Shown one piece after another: positions 23,331 to 34,514 of a stretch of DNA of 64,000 nt. The position numbers and the translations under genes are program-made. The stretch comes from Psilocybe azurescens (lineage: Eukaryota; Basidiomycota; Agaricomycetes; Agaricales; Agrocybaceae): contig JAJIRX010000500.1 in the NCBI GenBank assembly GCA_023853785.1, forward strand, positions 868,001 through 932,000. The letters run 5' to 3'. The notes under the pieces were generated by a model that did not search any database, was not told where the DNA came from, and worked only from the letters and a program-made list of their open reading frames with translations. Within the stretch, counting starts at the first letter, position 1, and each line of letters begins with the position of its first letter.

Positions 23331-23978
23331 TTACATATCTGTCAGTAGTAGAAATCGGCACCTTGGGCAAGGTGGTCGTCCACCGACGGTGCACCCACAT
23401 TTCGCGTATTCCTCGGCGTATGGGGACGGCTCATCCTGCTCTGACTCGATCGGAAGCGGGTCAACCTTCTTCGGTACCGGGTCATCGTCAGTATCCATAC
23501 TACGATTGTCTTTGGTGGTACTTTGAAATGCGGACTTTGCAACTGTGGCATGTGTAGTTTTGGCTAGTGCATCGGCAATGGAACCTATAGGTGTTGTGCT
23601 ATCCATTGCTTCTGGTAAGATAGTTCGCTGAGATTCCACTTTGAAGCTATGCTCCTCAGGGGGTTCTGTTGACTTTGCTTTAGACACAATCGCGGTACAG
23701 GTATGTTGATTTTTCTTCGTTGCGTTTGTATGATTGAAGATGGAGGTTCCTAGGATAAGGGCCTTTGGGGCAGACCCTGATCTTGAACGTCCTTTATTAT
23801 TCATCAAAGGTCGGATGACGATCTTTTTGCGGGAACTGTATGATACGTGTTCCCAATTAGTTTCAACACCGGTTTAGCGCTGCCCCTCATACCTCAAATC
23901 CAGATTTACACCTTCCTGCTCGGTGGTATTCTCTGTCACGATGCTGCTGGACAGAGGGGAATTCGAAACGTATCTCAT
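23331..23978 (-). CDS. Small hypothetical protein with C-terminal CxC...CPRC cysteine cluster
   Basis: Two exons (23893-23978 and 23331-23835, intron 23836-23892 with GT-AG borders) join in frame into a 196-residue protein starting MRYVSNSP. The middle is Ser/Thr-rich and the region before the end is acidic (DTDDDPVPKKVDPLPIESEQDE). The C-terminus has KCGCTVGGRPPCPRC, four cysteines that could bind a metal or form disulfides, followed by a short hydrophobic end. No family is recognised and no frame correction is needed, which supports a real gene. No signal peptide is evident. Confidence 0.5.
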
Positions 23979-26694
23979 CTTGTGGGGTGGAATTTGTAAC
24001 TCGAGTCTGATATAATAAAGGGTATTTATACATATGTAGGCTTGTCCAGGATTCCAGGGCGCAAAGCGTGTCGGGTCGGAAGGAGACAGCACACACACCA
24101 CGTTGCCTCTCGAATGTACTTCTTCTGGACGGGAAGTCCCAAATTAAGATGTGTTTGTGACTCGCCCTAGGAAGTGCCACCGTGCCACTGTAAAGTGCTG
24201 AGGAAACACGAGTATCTTTTCTTCTGTGGCCTACGCCAACTTTTCCGGGGTCATTTCAGCTTGGGCGGGTAAATGGTCGCATTAAGGGATGGCCTGACGG
24301 CAATATAAAAGGGTTGCTTTAAAAAGGGCTTCTGAGAGTCACGAGATTTTTACTATGCGCGATGCTGGTCGTAATTGTGGATTGGCATTATCCACGCATT
24401 GTCCACACCTAAGTCCACGCCCCATTGTGCATGTTAGTCTGAGCTGGTTTGACGGCGTCTTTTATGTACTATCAATTGGCTGTGGCCCCGAATATCAATT
24501 CGTTCGTTCCCAGAATGTCATTTTTTGTAGGTCAATACTTGTCTTTCTTATATAAACATTCGCTGCCTAGCCACTTCTCGATATCAGGCTGTCAACAGGT
24601 TCATCGGCAGTCATTGCATATCTTACAGGCATGCCTACACATTCCTTGGTCTCGATATTTACTTTATTAAGCGATGATGTTACCCAAACCTTTCCAAAAT
24701 CATTGAGTAAGTATTCCAAGAATCATCACTGATACCGATGCCCACAATAATAATCACGACACCTTTTCTGCGTAATTCTATTTTTAGATTTTATTGCGAA
24801 ACAACTAGACGTCGAAACCAGATACAGCTACTATTAGGAGTTCTGTAAACCTCATTGTTAACCACATTCTGGAATCGCAAATTTCTCTTCACATTCGCGT
24901 TTTCTCATTTTCATTGACCAGGTACTCATTCGTGAACACTATCAGTTGTTCTATGTTCAATAACAGTGTCTTCTGCAGAACCTCAGTTCTCCGTGTCTTG
25001 TGGATAAAAATTTACGAGAAGACATATTGAAGGAGGAGTTATTTGAGAGACATGGTCATTGGTACGTCTATGTTGACTATCTTCTGACTTTTATGACTCA
25101 CGGTCATTCGGCGGGCAGTCGCTAGAGGTCAGGCTTCCCCAGTAGAGGTGTATGAGAGAGGGTCGATGAAACCTGCTCCCTATACAGTCTGTAAAGGCTG
25201 CAATGGGTCAATACGAAGTCAAACATACGAGCATCCGAGCAAAGCGACTTGGCACACAGACTGTTATGAAGGAAGTGACGCGCTAGACGGGAAGGTTTTC
25301 ATTACACTTGTAAAGATTTCCTGAGAGGTATACAACTCGAGACAGAATTTGAAATGATTTGCTATTTGCAGTCTTTTGCTAAAACCGTTGGTATGTACGA
25401 ACTAACAAGAAGTGAGGTGTGCTACTCGACGCAGAGAGGTCGAGTATATGCGAGATTTGCGGAACCAAGCGGAAACTGTGCATATATAGTAGCATACGTT
25501 GGCTAATGCGCGACTTTAAATCAAGAATCAACCAAGAGATGGGTAGAAGTATTGTCCGCATATTTATCGGTATTAAAAACAGATAGGGTGAGTTGAGGGG
25601 GCGTATATCAGAAAAAGGTATCCTACCCGCAGCAAGTGCCAATCAAGTGTAAGCCTGGCGCCCCCAGGCTCACCACAGCCCCCTTTTGCATTATCTTATC
25701 TTCTACATTTACACACACGTGACCGCGATCTCCAACTTTTTCCTCAGACAGCGACTCCCGCTTTTCTCTTTCTTTACCCACCGTACACATCTGTAACCTA
25801 GTCAATCGTTTAATCGATAGATCGTGGTCTTTTCAGTTTCCGCGTAACTCTCAGTGAGCCCTGTGACGACGGGCTTTCAATCAGGTGAAAAAATCGTCTA
25901 TAACTTGGGTATTTACAAAACGTATCTATGGTAGAACCAAAGAAATCCCAGACTTATTAAACGGCCATTCTCCAAATGACGTGTAGTCGGAATTCGATGT
26001 CACCACTACCAGTAATATTTTCGGGACAAGTTTGGAGTGACGCCGGGTACATCTAGCGAAAATCTGAAAGTAACCTCACTCATCTATATTCTGGAGAGAT
26101 GTAAATTTTTAGAGGGTTTGGCTCTTTTGAAAGTGTAGATAAATCGATGTTATCGTCGTCTGAGATAACAAGCACTTACAGGAAAGTAGCGACTGGTCCC
26201 GAGCTGGCATTCAACGTGTGGTCATTTTCTGAAAAGACTCGAAAAACCAGATTTTGCCAACGTCCATTTCTATTTCATGAGAGGTCAATACCGAATTATC
26301 TTGTGAACCAATAAATGCAAAAATTAACGTTGAAGTAATTGTTGGAAGTAAGCTAGTAAGATTGAAGTTGGGTAGAAGTAAAATTGAAGTCCTCGTCTAT
26401 CATTAGGCGCCATGATGAGTCAGCATCACGAACAAAGAAAACAAGCCAGATTGAATGTTTTATACCTTTGACCATCATTCTTCTCTTTCTTTCTACTTTA
26501 TTCATCCATTTCCCTTGTATCTAACGCATCAAGTATCGATCCCTTTTCTTTAAGTTATAAACCGTTCGACGGATTTCTGTTGGCAGCAGAAAGAATCAAT
26601 CTGAAGTTCGAAAGAACTTCCGAGGTGCGCCTTTTTCATCCTGGTACATCTGCGAATCATCTGAGCTTGGTCGTGTTTTCAGTACCTTATAAGA
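23979..26694. other. Long sparse interval
   Basis: This 2.7 kb stretch separates two genes. Apart from a possible two-exon small gene at 25052-25324, I see only short frames without domains, and no clear repeat or transposon. The last few hundred bases are probably 5' untranslated region and promoter of the gene starting at 26695. Confidence 0.45.
25052..25324 (+). CDS. Possible 71-residue zinc-knuckle protein (two exons)
   Basis: ATG at 25052 begins a 10-nt exon (25052-25061). A 57-nt intron with GT-AG borders (25062-25118) follows, then a second exon to a TGA at 25322-25324, all in frame, giving 71 residues. The protein carries CKGCNGSI, then about twelve residues later TWHTDCY. The arrangement C-x2-C ... 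W-H-x2-C looks like half a LIM or a similar zinc-binding knuckle. No other zinc half is visible. It stands alone in a sparse region, so it may be a real small gene or the last exons of a longer one whose earlier exons I cannot see. Confidence 0.35.
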
Positions 26695-29600
26695 ATGAAC
26701 AACTCTTCATATGATGGTCTGAACGTCCAAAAACCTTCAAATGACCCTCCTGCTTCGTCGAATGGTCCGGATGGTTCTACCGTCGGTTTGGCCGATTTTC
26801 AGTTCAAGAAAATTGGCCAGCCACCAACATTATTGCAACGCTTGTCTGCATCTGGTCCTGATATCGATATGTCTCAAGATTATAATGCGGAATCTCGCTC
26901 ACCATCGCCTGATTTGGAGGACGAGCTTCTTATCTCAGATTCATCCCCCGAAACGATGAACGCCGAACAACCTTCTTTAATCGCACGAATTGCTATGTCG
27001 GAGACTACAGCTAGCGCGATTGTCAAAATAAATGTTGACGAGTCGATGCCTCGTTATCCTGGTTCTCTTTTACGGTTATCCCGAGTCAAATTAATGGCCG
27101 GAGTTCGACTGAGTTCATTGCCAGTGGAAACCCTCAGCCAAATTTTTCCAAAGCCTCTACCACCTCTGATCAGGCCAATGTCAACAAGACATCAGTTACA
27201 TTGCAGGCCAAATTCGATACCAGCACGTCGGCTTCAGCCTCATCTTCATCTAAAACTCATGAGCCTTCCAATCACTCGTCGAACATCCGCCAGCAACTTG
27301 GCAGTACTCCTGCATCAGCCTCTAACTTTCCATTCTTGAATTCTAACATTGACGCGAACCCATCGGTATCAATGCGACATGTGTCGACAATGTCTCAGCT
27401 TCCACCACCTGCGAACGGTGCACAATCAAATAGCGCTGCGTCTTCCTATGAGAATTCCAGTCTTCCATCGCTCCGAGACCTTCAGAGTCAACTTTCTTCC
27501 ACCATGTCAACTGTGCATCCAATGGATACCACCAACATCTTGCATCTGGCACAGTCTGCCAAAGATCAATGCGCGGAACTAATTTCTGCTTCTCGCAAAG
27601 CCTGTGAGTTGGCACAGCAATCGCTCGCGTCAGCAAATCAATCTTTGGAAGTATCGCAGCATTGTATACGACTGGCTGAAACTCTTCAAACTCGGACTGA
27701 TATGTTTTCGAGCGCCGTCGAGAAGCTAGACCTTGCACGAGATAAGCAATGGACTGATAGCATGAAGGCTGTTGTATCCCAAATGGATCAACGAATCAAT
27801 ATCGATGAACAGGAGGCACGCGATGCAGAATCTAGACGCGAACAGGAGCTCAAGGCAACTGAGAGAACGAAAGCAGGGTTATTGGAAACTTCACCCACCG
27901 GTTTTGCAGCGCCTCCAAGCCCAAATACTATTGAATCAACTCTGAGGAGTAGCATCCTCGGGTTTGACTCCAATTCTGCCCTGGCGAGTGTCGAAGATGA
28001 AGCTAATGCCGCTGCGCTGGAGTGGAGTAGGTTGTGTGAAGAAACTGCTGCACAAAAGAAGGCGGATGCTGAGAAGATGGCACAGAATCGAGCGGTGCAG
28101 GAGGCATTCGAAGCCCAGTTGGCTCATTCTAAAGCGGAAGGTGCCAAGATCGCAGAGCAAGCGCGCGTGAAAGAGGAGGAATCAAAACGCAAACAAGAAG
28201 AAGTTTGCCCGGAAAAGAGCCGACACAGAGCGGGCTTTGCAGGCAAAAAGAAAGCTTGATGCTGCAAAGGAAAAGGAAAAGGAAAAGGAAAAGGAAGAGG
28301 AAGAGAAAGCAAAGAACATGGAGAGGAAAGCTTTGCTTGAACAAAAGCTTGCCGCTGAGCGAAAGGAGAGAGACAGACGAGTTCGCGAGCAAGAGGAACG
28401 GAAACTAAAAGAGGACGATGAACGGAAACGGAAAGAGGACGAGGCAAAAGCACAACAGGACGAGGCTCGCGAAGAAGAACTACGAAAAGAACAGGTAAAA
28501 GAACAAGATCTGAGACGTCAAGAGATCGCTGCCCAAAAACAACAAGCCTTAATACGAAATGCGAAAGCCGCTAGACCCAGCAAACTCGGCCACAGTTCTC
28601 AAGAATCTATATCCCCAAATTCGACTATCAAATCCATCTTCAGGTCCCGCTTCTCGCACAGAAGCGCCAGCTTCCAGTATCGAATCTGCCTTTAGGAATC
28701 ATGTCCCCCAGATAGCTTCCATTACAATCCGGTTCCGAGGTTTCCAGGATTAAAGGTGCACCGAATATTCACCACATCGGGATACCTACAGGCAAAGCGT
28801 CACTCTCCACGCCCAACTCATCAACAAGTGTATCTTCTATTGCACCAATTGTAACGCACTCTCAATCCAACTCTACGGCCACTGCAACGCAAATTGGGGC
28901 CCAGAACAATCGCATCACCAAACGGTCGTCTAGTGGTCTTCCTTCACCCCCTTCGGAGGCGATTCAGACGAAAGCTGCAGTGCGTACGTCCATACCCGTT
29001 TACCGAAACAATGGGATGGCAAGCACAGATAATCAAGAAACCGCGAAAACTCCTCTGGTCAAGACCTCACCGACACATTCAAAGTTGCCAGCCAAGCCGC
29101 TCACCTCGCAGACCACCGTCCAACACCACGATATCTCTGTGAACAGGCAAGGTTGGGATGTAGGCAATCTTCTTATATTGCCACGCTCGCAACTTTTCCC
29201 TATCTCACCTGATGCACAGAAAGCTAACTTACGAAGCTTAAGTGAACATCATGGCATAAGTGTCAAGTCAGATCCAGATGAAAGCAAACCTTTCGTCAAG
29301 ACTGAGAGAGCTTGTTCTTACAAGAATCTGCACCGGTTACGAGCGACTCGAAATCAGCTCTCCAGCTCGATTCATCGAACCGAAAGATGAAGGTAGAAAC
29401 ACCCGATGACACTGATATACCTCGTTTATCCATGCCGCCTTCGCCGTCTTCAGCGGAATTCCCACTCATAATGACGTTTTGCCGATGTTTGACTCTGCTG
29501 CTCCCGAGTCGCCCATAGCCTTTCCGCCAACTTTACCATCATCAAGCTGCGACCTTCAAAACGCATATGCTGTATCTTCAAAGGCTGTCCGTCAGGATAA

Positions 29601-30803
29601 CCAGCTCAATCTCTTGCCTGTTGTTTCCTCGAGTAGCCGTTCGGCCCAGGATTTAGTTCCCTGCATGCCTGCAAATTCTGGCATTACATTACCACAAGTT
29701 CCTCATTGCCATATTGCCACCAATGATTTTTCCGATAACGCTGACTCTCGAATGGGGCCAGATGTTGCCTTATCTAGTGGCTGGGGTCAGCCATCTCGAC
29801 GTAGTCCAGTGGAAGCCGAATCGTTGGGACAGAGACATAGAGTCGTCAACAGGCCCCGTGCACCACAGAATATAGATCATTATTCTCCTTCCCCCCTCCC
29901 CGCAGCGGGACCCCTCTTGGGCCTTTGCCACGATCTCGCCAGCCCATGTCACGCAGAGGGGACCATTATTCGCCTCCTCGATCTCCTGAACCTTTGTCGG
30001 GTTATTCTAGGGCATCTCCGGGTCCCTCGCGTCCTCAGCGATCAGGTAGTGCATATAATTCACGAGGTGTGTCTCCTGTAGGTCAAGGACAAGGAATCGA
30101 TTTGGCACGTCGTAACACTCGTCCTTCCCTGACACCGGAGCCTAACGTTCAACTTGGGAGAAAGAGGATGCGCGGTGACCAAGATCACGGGGGGCCGCCA
30201 CCGAGGCGACCACGCTATTCAGAGCAAGGCCCTGCCCCAGGGCGCCATGAAATGGGTCAACACACTTTTGCTCCACCTTATCAGTCCAATTCGTACTCAG
30301 AAGAATGGAGCCATGTTGCAACGTATGCTCGTTCTCCCTCGCCAGAGCCACCCCGTCCGGCCGCGCTTTCACTCAGAATCGAAACAAGCGATGTCGAACA
30401 GGCGCGGTCAGATTATAGGGGAGGTACTGGGCAACATTCCAATGTGACGCAGCATCGTCAAAACAATGAGCATACTGTATCGCCGATTCAGTCCCAATCA
30501 CCCAATTTCGGAAACAATACGTATGCCTCAAACTCTTATCAGCGACAGAATCATCGAGAACCCAATCATGATTCTCAACCACACTTGCTGAGCCGTTTCA
30601 CTGACCAAGGAAGAGTGAACACTCCTGTTGAACCATCTCAGCATCATCCAGTGCCTCATCACAGAGCCGCTCGTGGTCGCCCTCATAAGCAAGCAAATCC
30701 ACGCGCCAGCCATCTTCACCAATCTTTAGAACAGCGCATCAGTACCAGTAACAGAGGTCCATTAATCAACCGTATTGGACAAGATCCTTCAGGGAACGAG
30801 TAA
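26695..30803 (+). CDS. Large low-complexity protein with charged single alpha-helix region
   Basis: Family not recognised. The start at 26695 (MNNSSYDGLNVQK) opens a Ser/Pro-rich region. A predicted helical segment follows (NILHLAQSAKDQCAELISASRKA, then LASANQSLEVSQHCIRLAE). Around 28000-28560 lies a long stretch of alternating Lys, Arg and Glu (including KEKEKEKEKEEEEKAK), typical of a stable single alpha-helix. The C-terminal half is disordered and rich in Pro, Ser, Arg and His, with RGDHYSPPRSPEP and PPPRRPRYSE, ending QDPSGNE. Frame breaks occur near 27190, 28200, 28640, 28740, 29390, 29490 and in the C-rich run near 29893. No intron is obvious. Composition suggests a nuclear or RNA-associated scaffold, which is inference only. 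Confidence 0.55.
28266..28306. repeat. AAAAGG hexanucleotide microsatellite inside coding sequence
   Basis: Five consecutive aaaagg-like units encode Lys-Glu pairs in the charged helix. Being a multiple of three, changes in unit number keep the frame and would lengthen or shorten the helix. Confidence 0.8.
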
Positions 30804-31148
30804 GCCGAATTTGTGCGTTTTGCTTCTACTGTAATTCTCTCGTTCCATTAAGCCAAATCCTTTGCGCTTTCCTAGTGCCTCGTTCCCTTTTTGCAAGTAT
30901 AATTCAATCATCCGCGCATTGTGTAATTCAACAAGTATGGTTATGTTCCTTCTTATTGTGTAAATCACTATAAATGCACGAGCTGTGTTCGTTAACTTTA
31001 TCATAATAACCTTGTTTAATATATGCAACAACGTCCATTTCTTCTGATTGTAATCAAATGAAGGTGTTCAAAATATAAGACAACGCGGGCACAACAGATG
31101 CCATCCATGATCATACGGTCTGACTAGTGTACACCATTTTATATTATC

Positions 31149-32446
31149 CTAATTTCCGCCGCAGATTGAAAGTTCTCTCATTTCTTGAAGAATACCTTCG
31201 ACCTGTATTTTTGGCCACTTTTGAGACAACATGATGCCTACGCGCATGGGATCGGGACATACCTGTGCGTCCAGTTGTCCTGCTGCGTAGTCGTCTCGTA
31301 CGTTATCGGCGAAGTAGCTACGACAGCGGGTGAGTAGACGTGAACATCATTCATAAATTCCACATACCGTTGAACGCCACTGAGCTTTTCGTAGCCCTCT
31401 TCAGCGAACTTGGCCTGCATACGGATCATGGCCTCAAAGCTAGGATCAAAGTATGGTACTCGAAGGTCCAAGAGTTGAGGTAGTTCTGCAATGAGTTGGT
31501 CGTTTAGCATGTCGAACATTTCTTTGCATTCATCGTGCTCCTGTTGTGCCTGTTTTCCGGTCGTAAAAGAACCAGATCACAATAAAACTTTCGCAGACCT
31601 TGGGCAACTTGGTGGGATCTTCACTTGGTTTGTCGATGAGTTTCTTCAACTTACTTCTCGCAGAATCGTAATCCAAAAGCTGCAGGTATTGTTATTAGGA
31701 GTGATGTGTTAATGAACTAAGTATTCACCTTCTTATTTCGTTTGGCTATGTGTTCATTGACGACGGGAAAATATGCGCACATTTTCCCAAGTGGCTCGGA
31801 TATGGTCGTTCGGTAGGGGACATCCTAGTCGTTGTCTATTAGCAATCACGGGGGATTGAGTATAAATCGAAACATACAAGCTCCCGCGTAAATGTAGTAT
31901 CCAGGTCATCTACAGATCGCTTGTATGCGTGGCCCGCCATGGCTCCTTCAGATGTCCGATCAGCTGCGCTATAGAATGTCTCCAAAGTCTCAGCTATTCG
32001 ACTTTGAGCAGCGGTCATCGCTGGGAGAAAAGGCCAGTCATAAATTCAGATTAATCAAGAAAATCTCAGGTGATACACACCTCGCATTGCATCCCAATAT
32101 GCCTTGCTGTCCTTCTGCAGCGCCTGACATTCCTTCTCGTATCTAAGATAATTCAAGAGTCGGTACTAATCAATGATTGACGCGAGGGTTTTAGGACGAG
32201 TTTCCTACATGCGGTACTTTGCTTCTTCGTCAGTGAACTCTCTGTCGACAGTCCTTTCAATTTGTCCTGTTTTTTGCAGAAGCTAAGACCACCCAACGAG
32301 AATGAATTCGTGCAACAAACAGGGGATCAGGCGAGAGGACAGCTTACGGTCGTCCCGGCCCTATTAACGGACTTCTTGAAACTAAATTAAAATAGATTAG
32401 ATATCGAAGAGGAACTATCTTGCGAAACATACCCTGCCCAACTCAT
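31149..32446 (-). CDS. RVS161: BAR-domain protein Rvs161 (amphiphysin-like)
   Basis: A BAR-domain protein that bends membranes during endocytosis; Rvs161 also supports cell fusion in yeast. The start at 32446 lies in a 14-nt first exon (32433-32446; MSWAG split at the junction). The next exons encode FKKSVNRAGTT, LLQKTGQIERTVDREFTDEE, AMRAMTAAQSRIAETLETFY, the MCAYFPVVNEHIAKRNKK helix, DYDSARSKLKKL, MFDMLNDQLIAELPQLLDLR, SFEAMIRMQAKF, and a final exon ending LSICGGN at 31149. No SH3 domain follows, which separates Rvs161 from Rvs167. No frame break is needed in most of the gene. It is divergent from the F-box gene with about 145 bases between starts. Confidence 0.88.
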
Positions 32447-32591
32447 TGTGGAGAGAGAGACCAATAACACCCTTAAGCTTTACCACAGAGGGTAACAGAT
32501 CGCCTCGCTGCAACCCCATTGTGGGATTAGTCAGCTATGCGGAGTTTGAATAACTATCGCGTCAATCACGACCTTTGTCGAGGAAAAGGTC
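32447..32591. promoter_or_regulatory. Short divergent promoter region
   Basis: About 145 bases separate the start of RVS161 (minus) from the first possible start of the F-box gene (plus). If the F-box gene instead starts at 32697 the gap is 250 bases. No specific motif is claimed. Confidence 0.45.
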
Positions 32592-34329
32592 ATGGAAGTA
32601 TTCAATGCCAGGGGTTTTCAATCGTCCAGAAAACACTCTCAGTATCGGGCATTGATATCGAATCAGGCTTTTTCAAATCACGACAGACAGCAACGTATGG
32701 CTCAAAGTCAAAAGGACTCATTCTCATTGACGTCCGAATCAGTGTCAGACTCAGAACCCGTTGATGATGCGATGAAACGCTTGAAAGTCGAGAATTTTGC
32801 ACTCAGGCAAGGGAAGATTTGGTCCAGTTACAGGTCCTCCTACAATTTTATTCTGCTTTACATGAACTCATCTTACGTTCTTTAATAGGCCATGCTAAAT
32901 CATTGCCATCTTGCTTTGCAGCAAATAATTTCGCTTCGCAAGCCGTTTCATCAACCTCCACCAGAAGTACTACACATAATATTTGGAGCGGATGATCCCT
33001 CTTCGTTTCGTACTCGATCCATCTGCCTGTCTGCCATTCTCTTCTATTTGGTCCCAAGTGCTGCGACAAAAGCAATCACTTATAAATGTTTGTCGTATAT
33101 GGCATGAAATAGGCCTTCCATTTCTCTACGAAGATATTGCATTCGCCATATTTCTCAGCTGAAACAACTTCTCGGCACTCTGGAGAGTTTGGCCTGGAAT
33201 TTCAGGCAATTTGTCAAGGCGGTTAGCATTCACTCCCTGGTGCCTGTTTGGTTCGGTGAAATATTCAAGGAAAGATTGAAACGTCTATTTAACATGTATC
33301 CCAGGATCGGCATGTTTTTTCTATTTTGTCTTCCTGTCGATTACCTTCTGCAACTTCTCTCTCTACATTGCCTCTAAACGTCACGTCTTTGCAGCATGCG
33401 GACGGCATTTCGAAAAACAATCTGGGAAATATCCTCACTCTAATCGGCCCCACTGTTATATCATTGTCCATTCACGTTCCACATAACGATCCTCCTTTTA
33501 CTTCTAACTCAGGCATCAATCTCACGTCCTTGCAAGAGCTGTCGTGCGGAATCACTTCAAATACATTCTCCTGCCCCCAATTCATTTTTCAATTGGACAA
33601 TGCCGAACCTTAGGCGACTGACCTTCCGAATGCATGGTGGTAGTTGGAGGGATCTGCCAATACTGAATCGTTGGTGGTTTTTTGCCGAATGCATGGCGCT
33701 GATCTACAATTTTTCCACGTTTATCCCGAATATGGAGGGATTCATGCGAGAATACACTACTTGTACGCAGCATTTGCTGGATGTATGCCCTGTCCTTGAA
33801 CACATCGTTGTTCACCCCAGAAGCGTTGCGCCATTGACACACAAACGTGTTAAATGGGTAGATATCTGGACATCGCACACAGAGCGCTCTTGCTTTGCCT
33901 ATTGGGAAGCTCTTCTCAGAAATTTGAACAAGTCCGTGTTTCCTGTTCTTCAATCGGTGCCATCTATCGTCCTCCGTCGCATTTATTCCCAACCTTCCTT
34001 TGATATTTCCACCCCACCTGGTATTAAGCCCATTGGATGCCTTGGGCTATTGTTTCTTGAACCTCGATGTGCGGCACGATGTTGAAAGAATATATCGCAA
34101 GTACTCAACAGGAAGCTCATTGCTAACCTACTCCAATTCTAGTGACCGCGGCAATTCTACTGATGGAGACAGTACGGATAATTCGAGTAACGAAGCTACT
34201 CGGACGAGTTCCAACTAAACTCTTCGGATCCGGAATACGACCCGAGCTCAGATTCTCTCGATTGGGATATTCACTCCGAGAAACATGATAATAGAGAATG
34301 GGATGCTGTGATGGACGCGTTAGATTAAA
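32592..34329 (+). CDS. F-box protein of the expanded Agaricomycete type
   Basis: Two in-frame starts are possible, 32592 and 32697 (MAQSQKDSF). A short helix (LKVENFALRQ) precedes an F-box-like motif (QPPPEVLHIIF) and a Trp-containing VWHEIGLPFLYEDIAF. Degenerate leucine-rich segments follow (LPLNVTSLQHA, LTSLQELSCGI, MPNLRRLTF, CPVLEHIVVHP). The C-terminus is Ser/Asp-rich (STDNSSNEA) and ends in an acidic tail (SLDWDIHSEKHD..WDAVMDALD). That order, with the acidic tail, is usual in mushroom F-box families, whose members recruit substrates to SCF ubiquitin ligases. Single-base breaks are likely at 32809-32813, near 33110-33190, near 33370, near 33600 and near 34070-34220. With so many, a decayed family member is possible. 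Confidence 0.65.
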
Positions 34330-34514
34330 TTCTTAAATGTATGATTACTTATTTTGGAAGGTGGCCTGTCTGATCTAGGGCTCTGATCGAGTCTGTTCGC
34401 TCCAAAACATCCCTCGTCTGACAACATGGCCGCAAGTGCTCAAGTGCCACTGCCCCCCTTTCCAATCCACTCGCCGTCAGATTAATCTCTTCAACGTTCC
34501 TGAAATCTCGTGCA

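Noticed and set aside
25379..25642. Minus-strand frame with hydrophobic stretches
   Set aside because: Composition varies without a clear membrane topology and no flanking exons or homologous motif were found.
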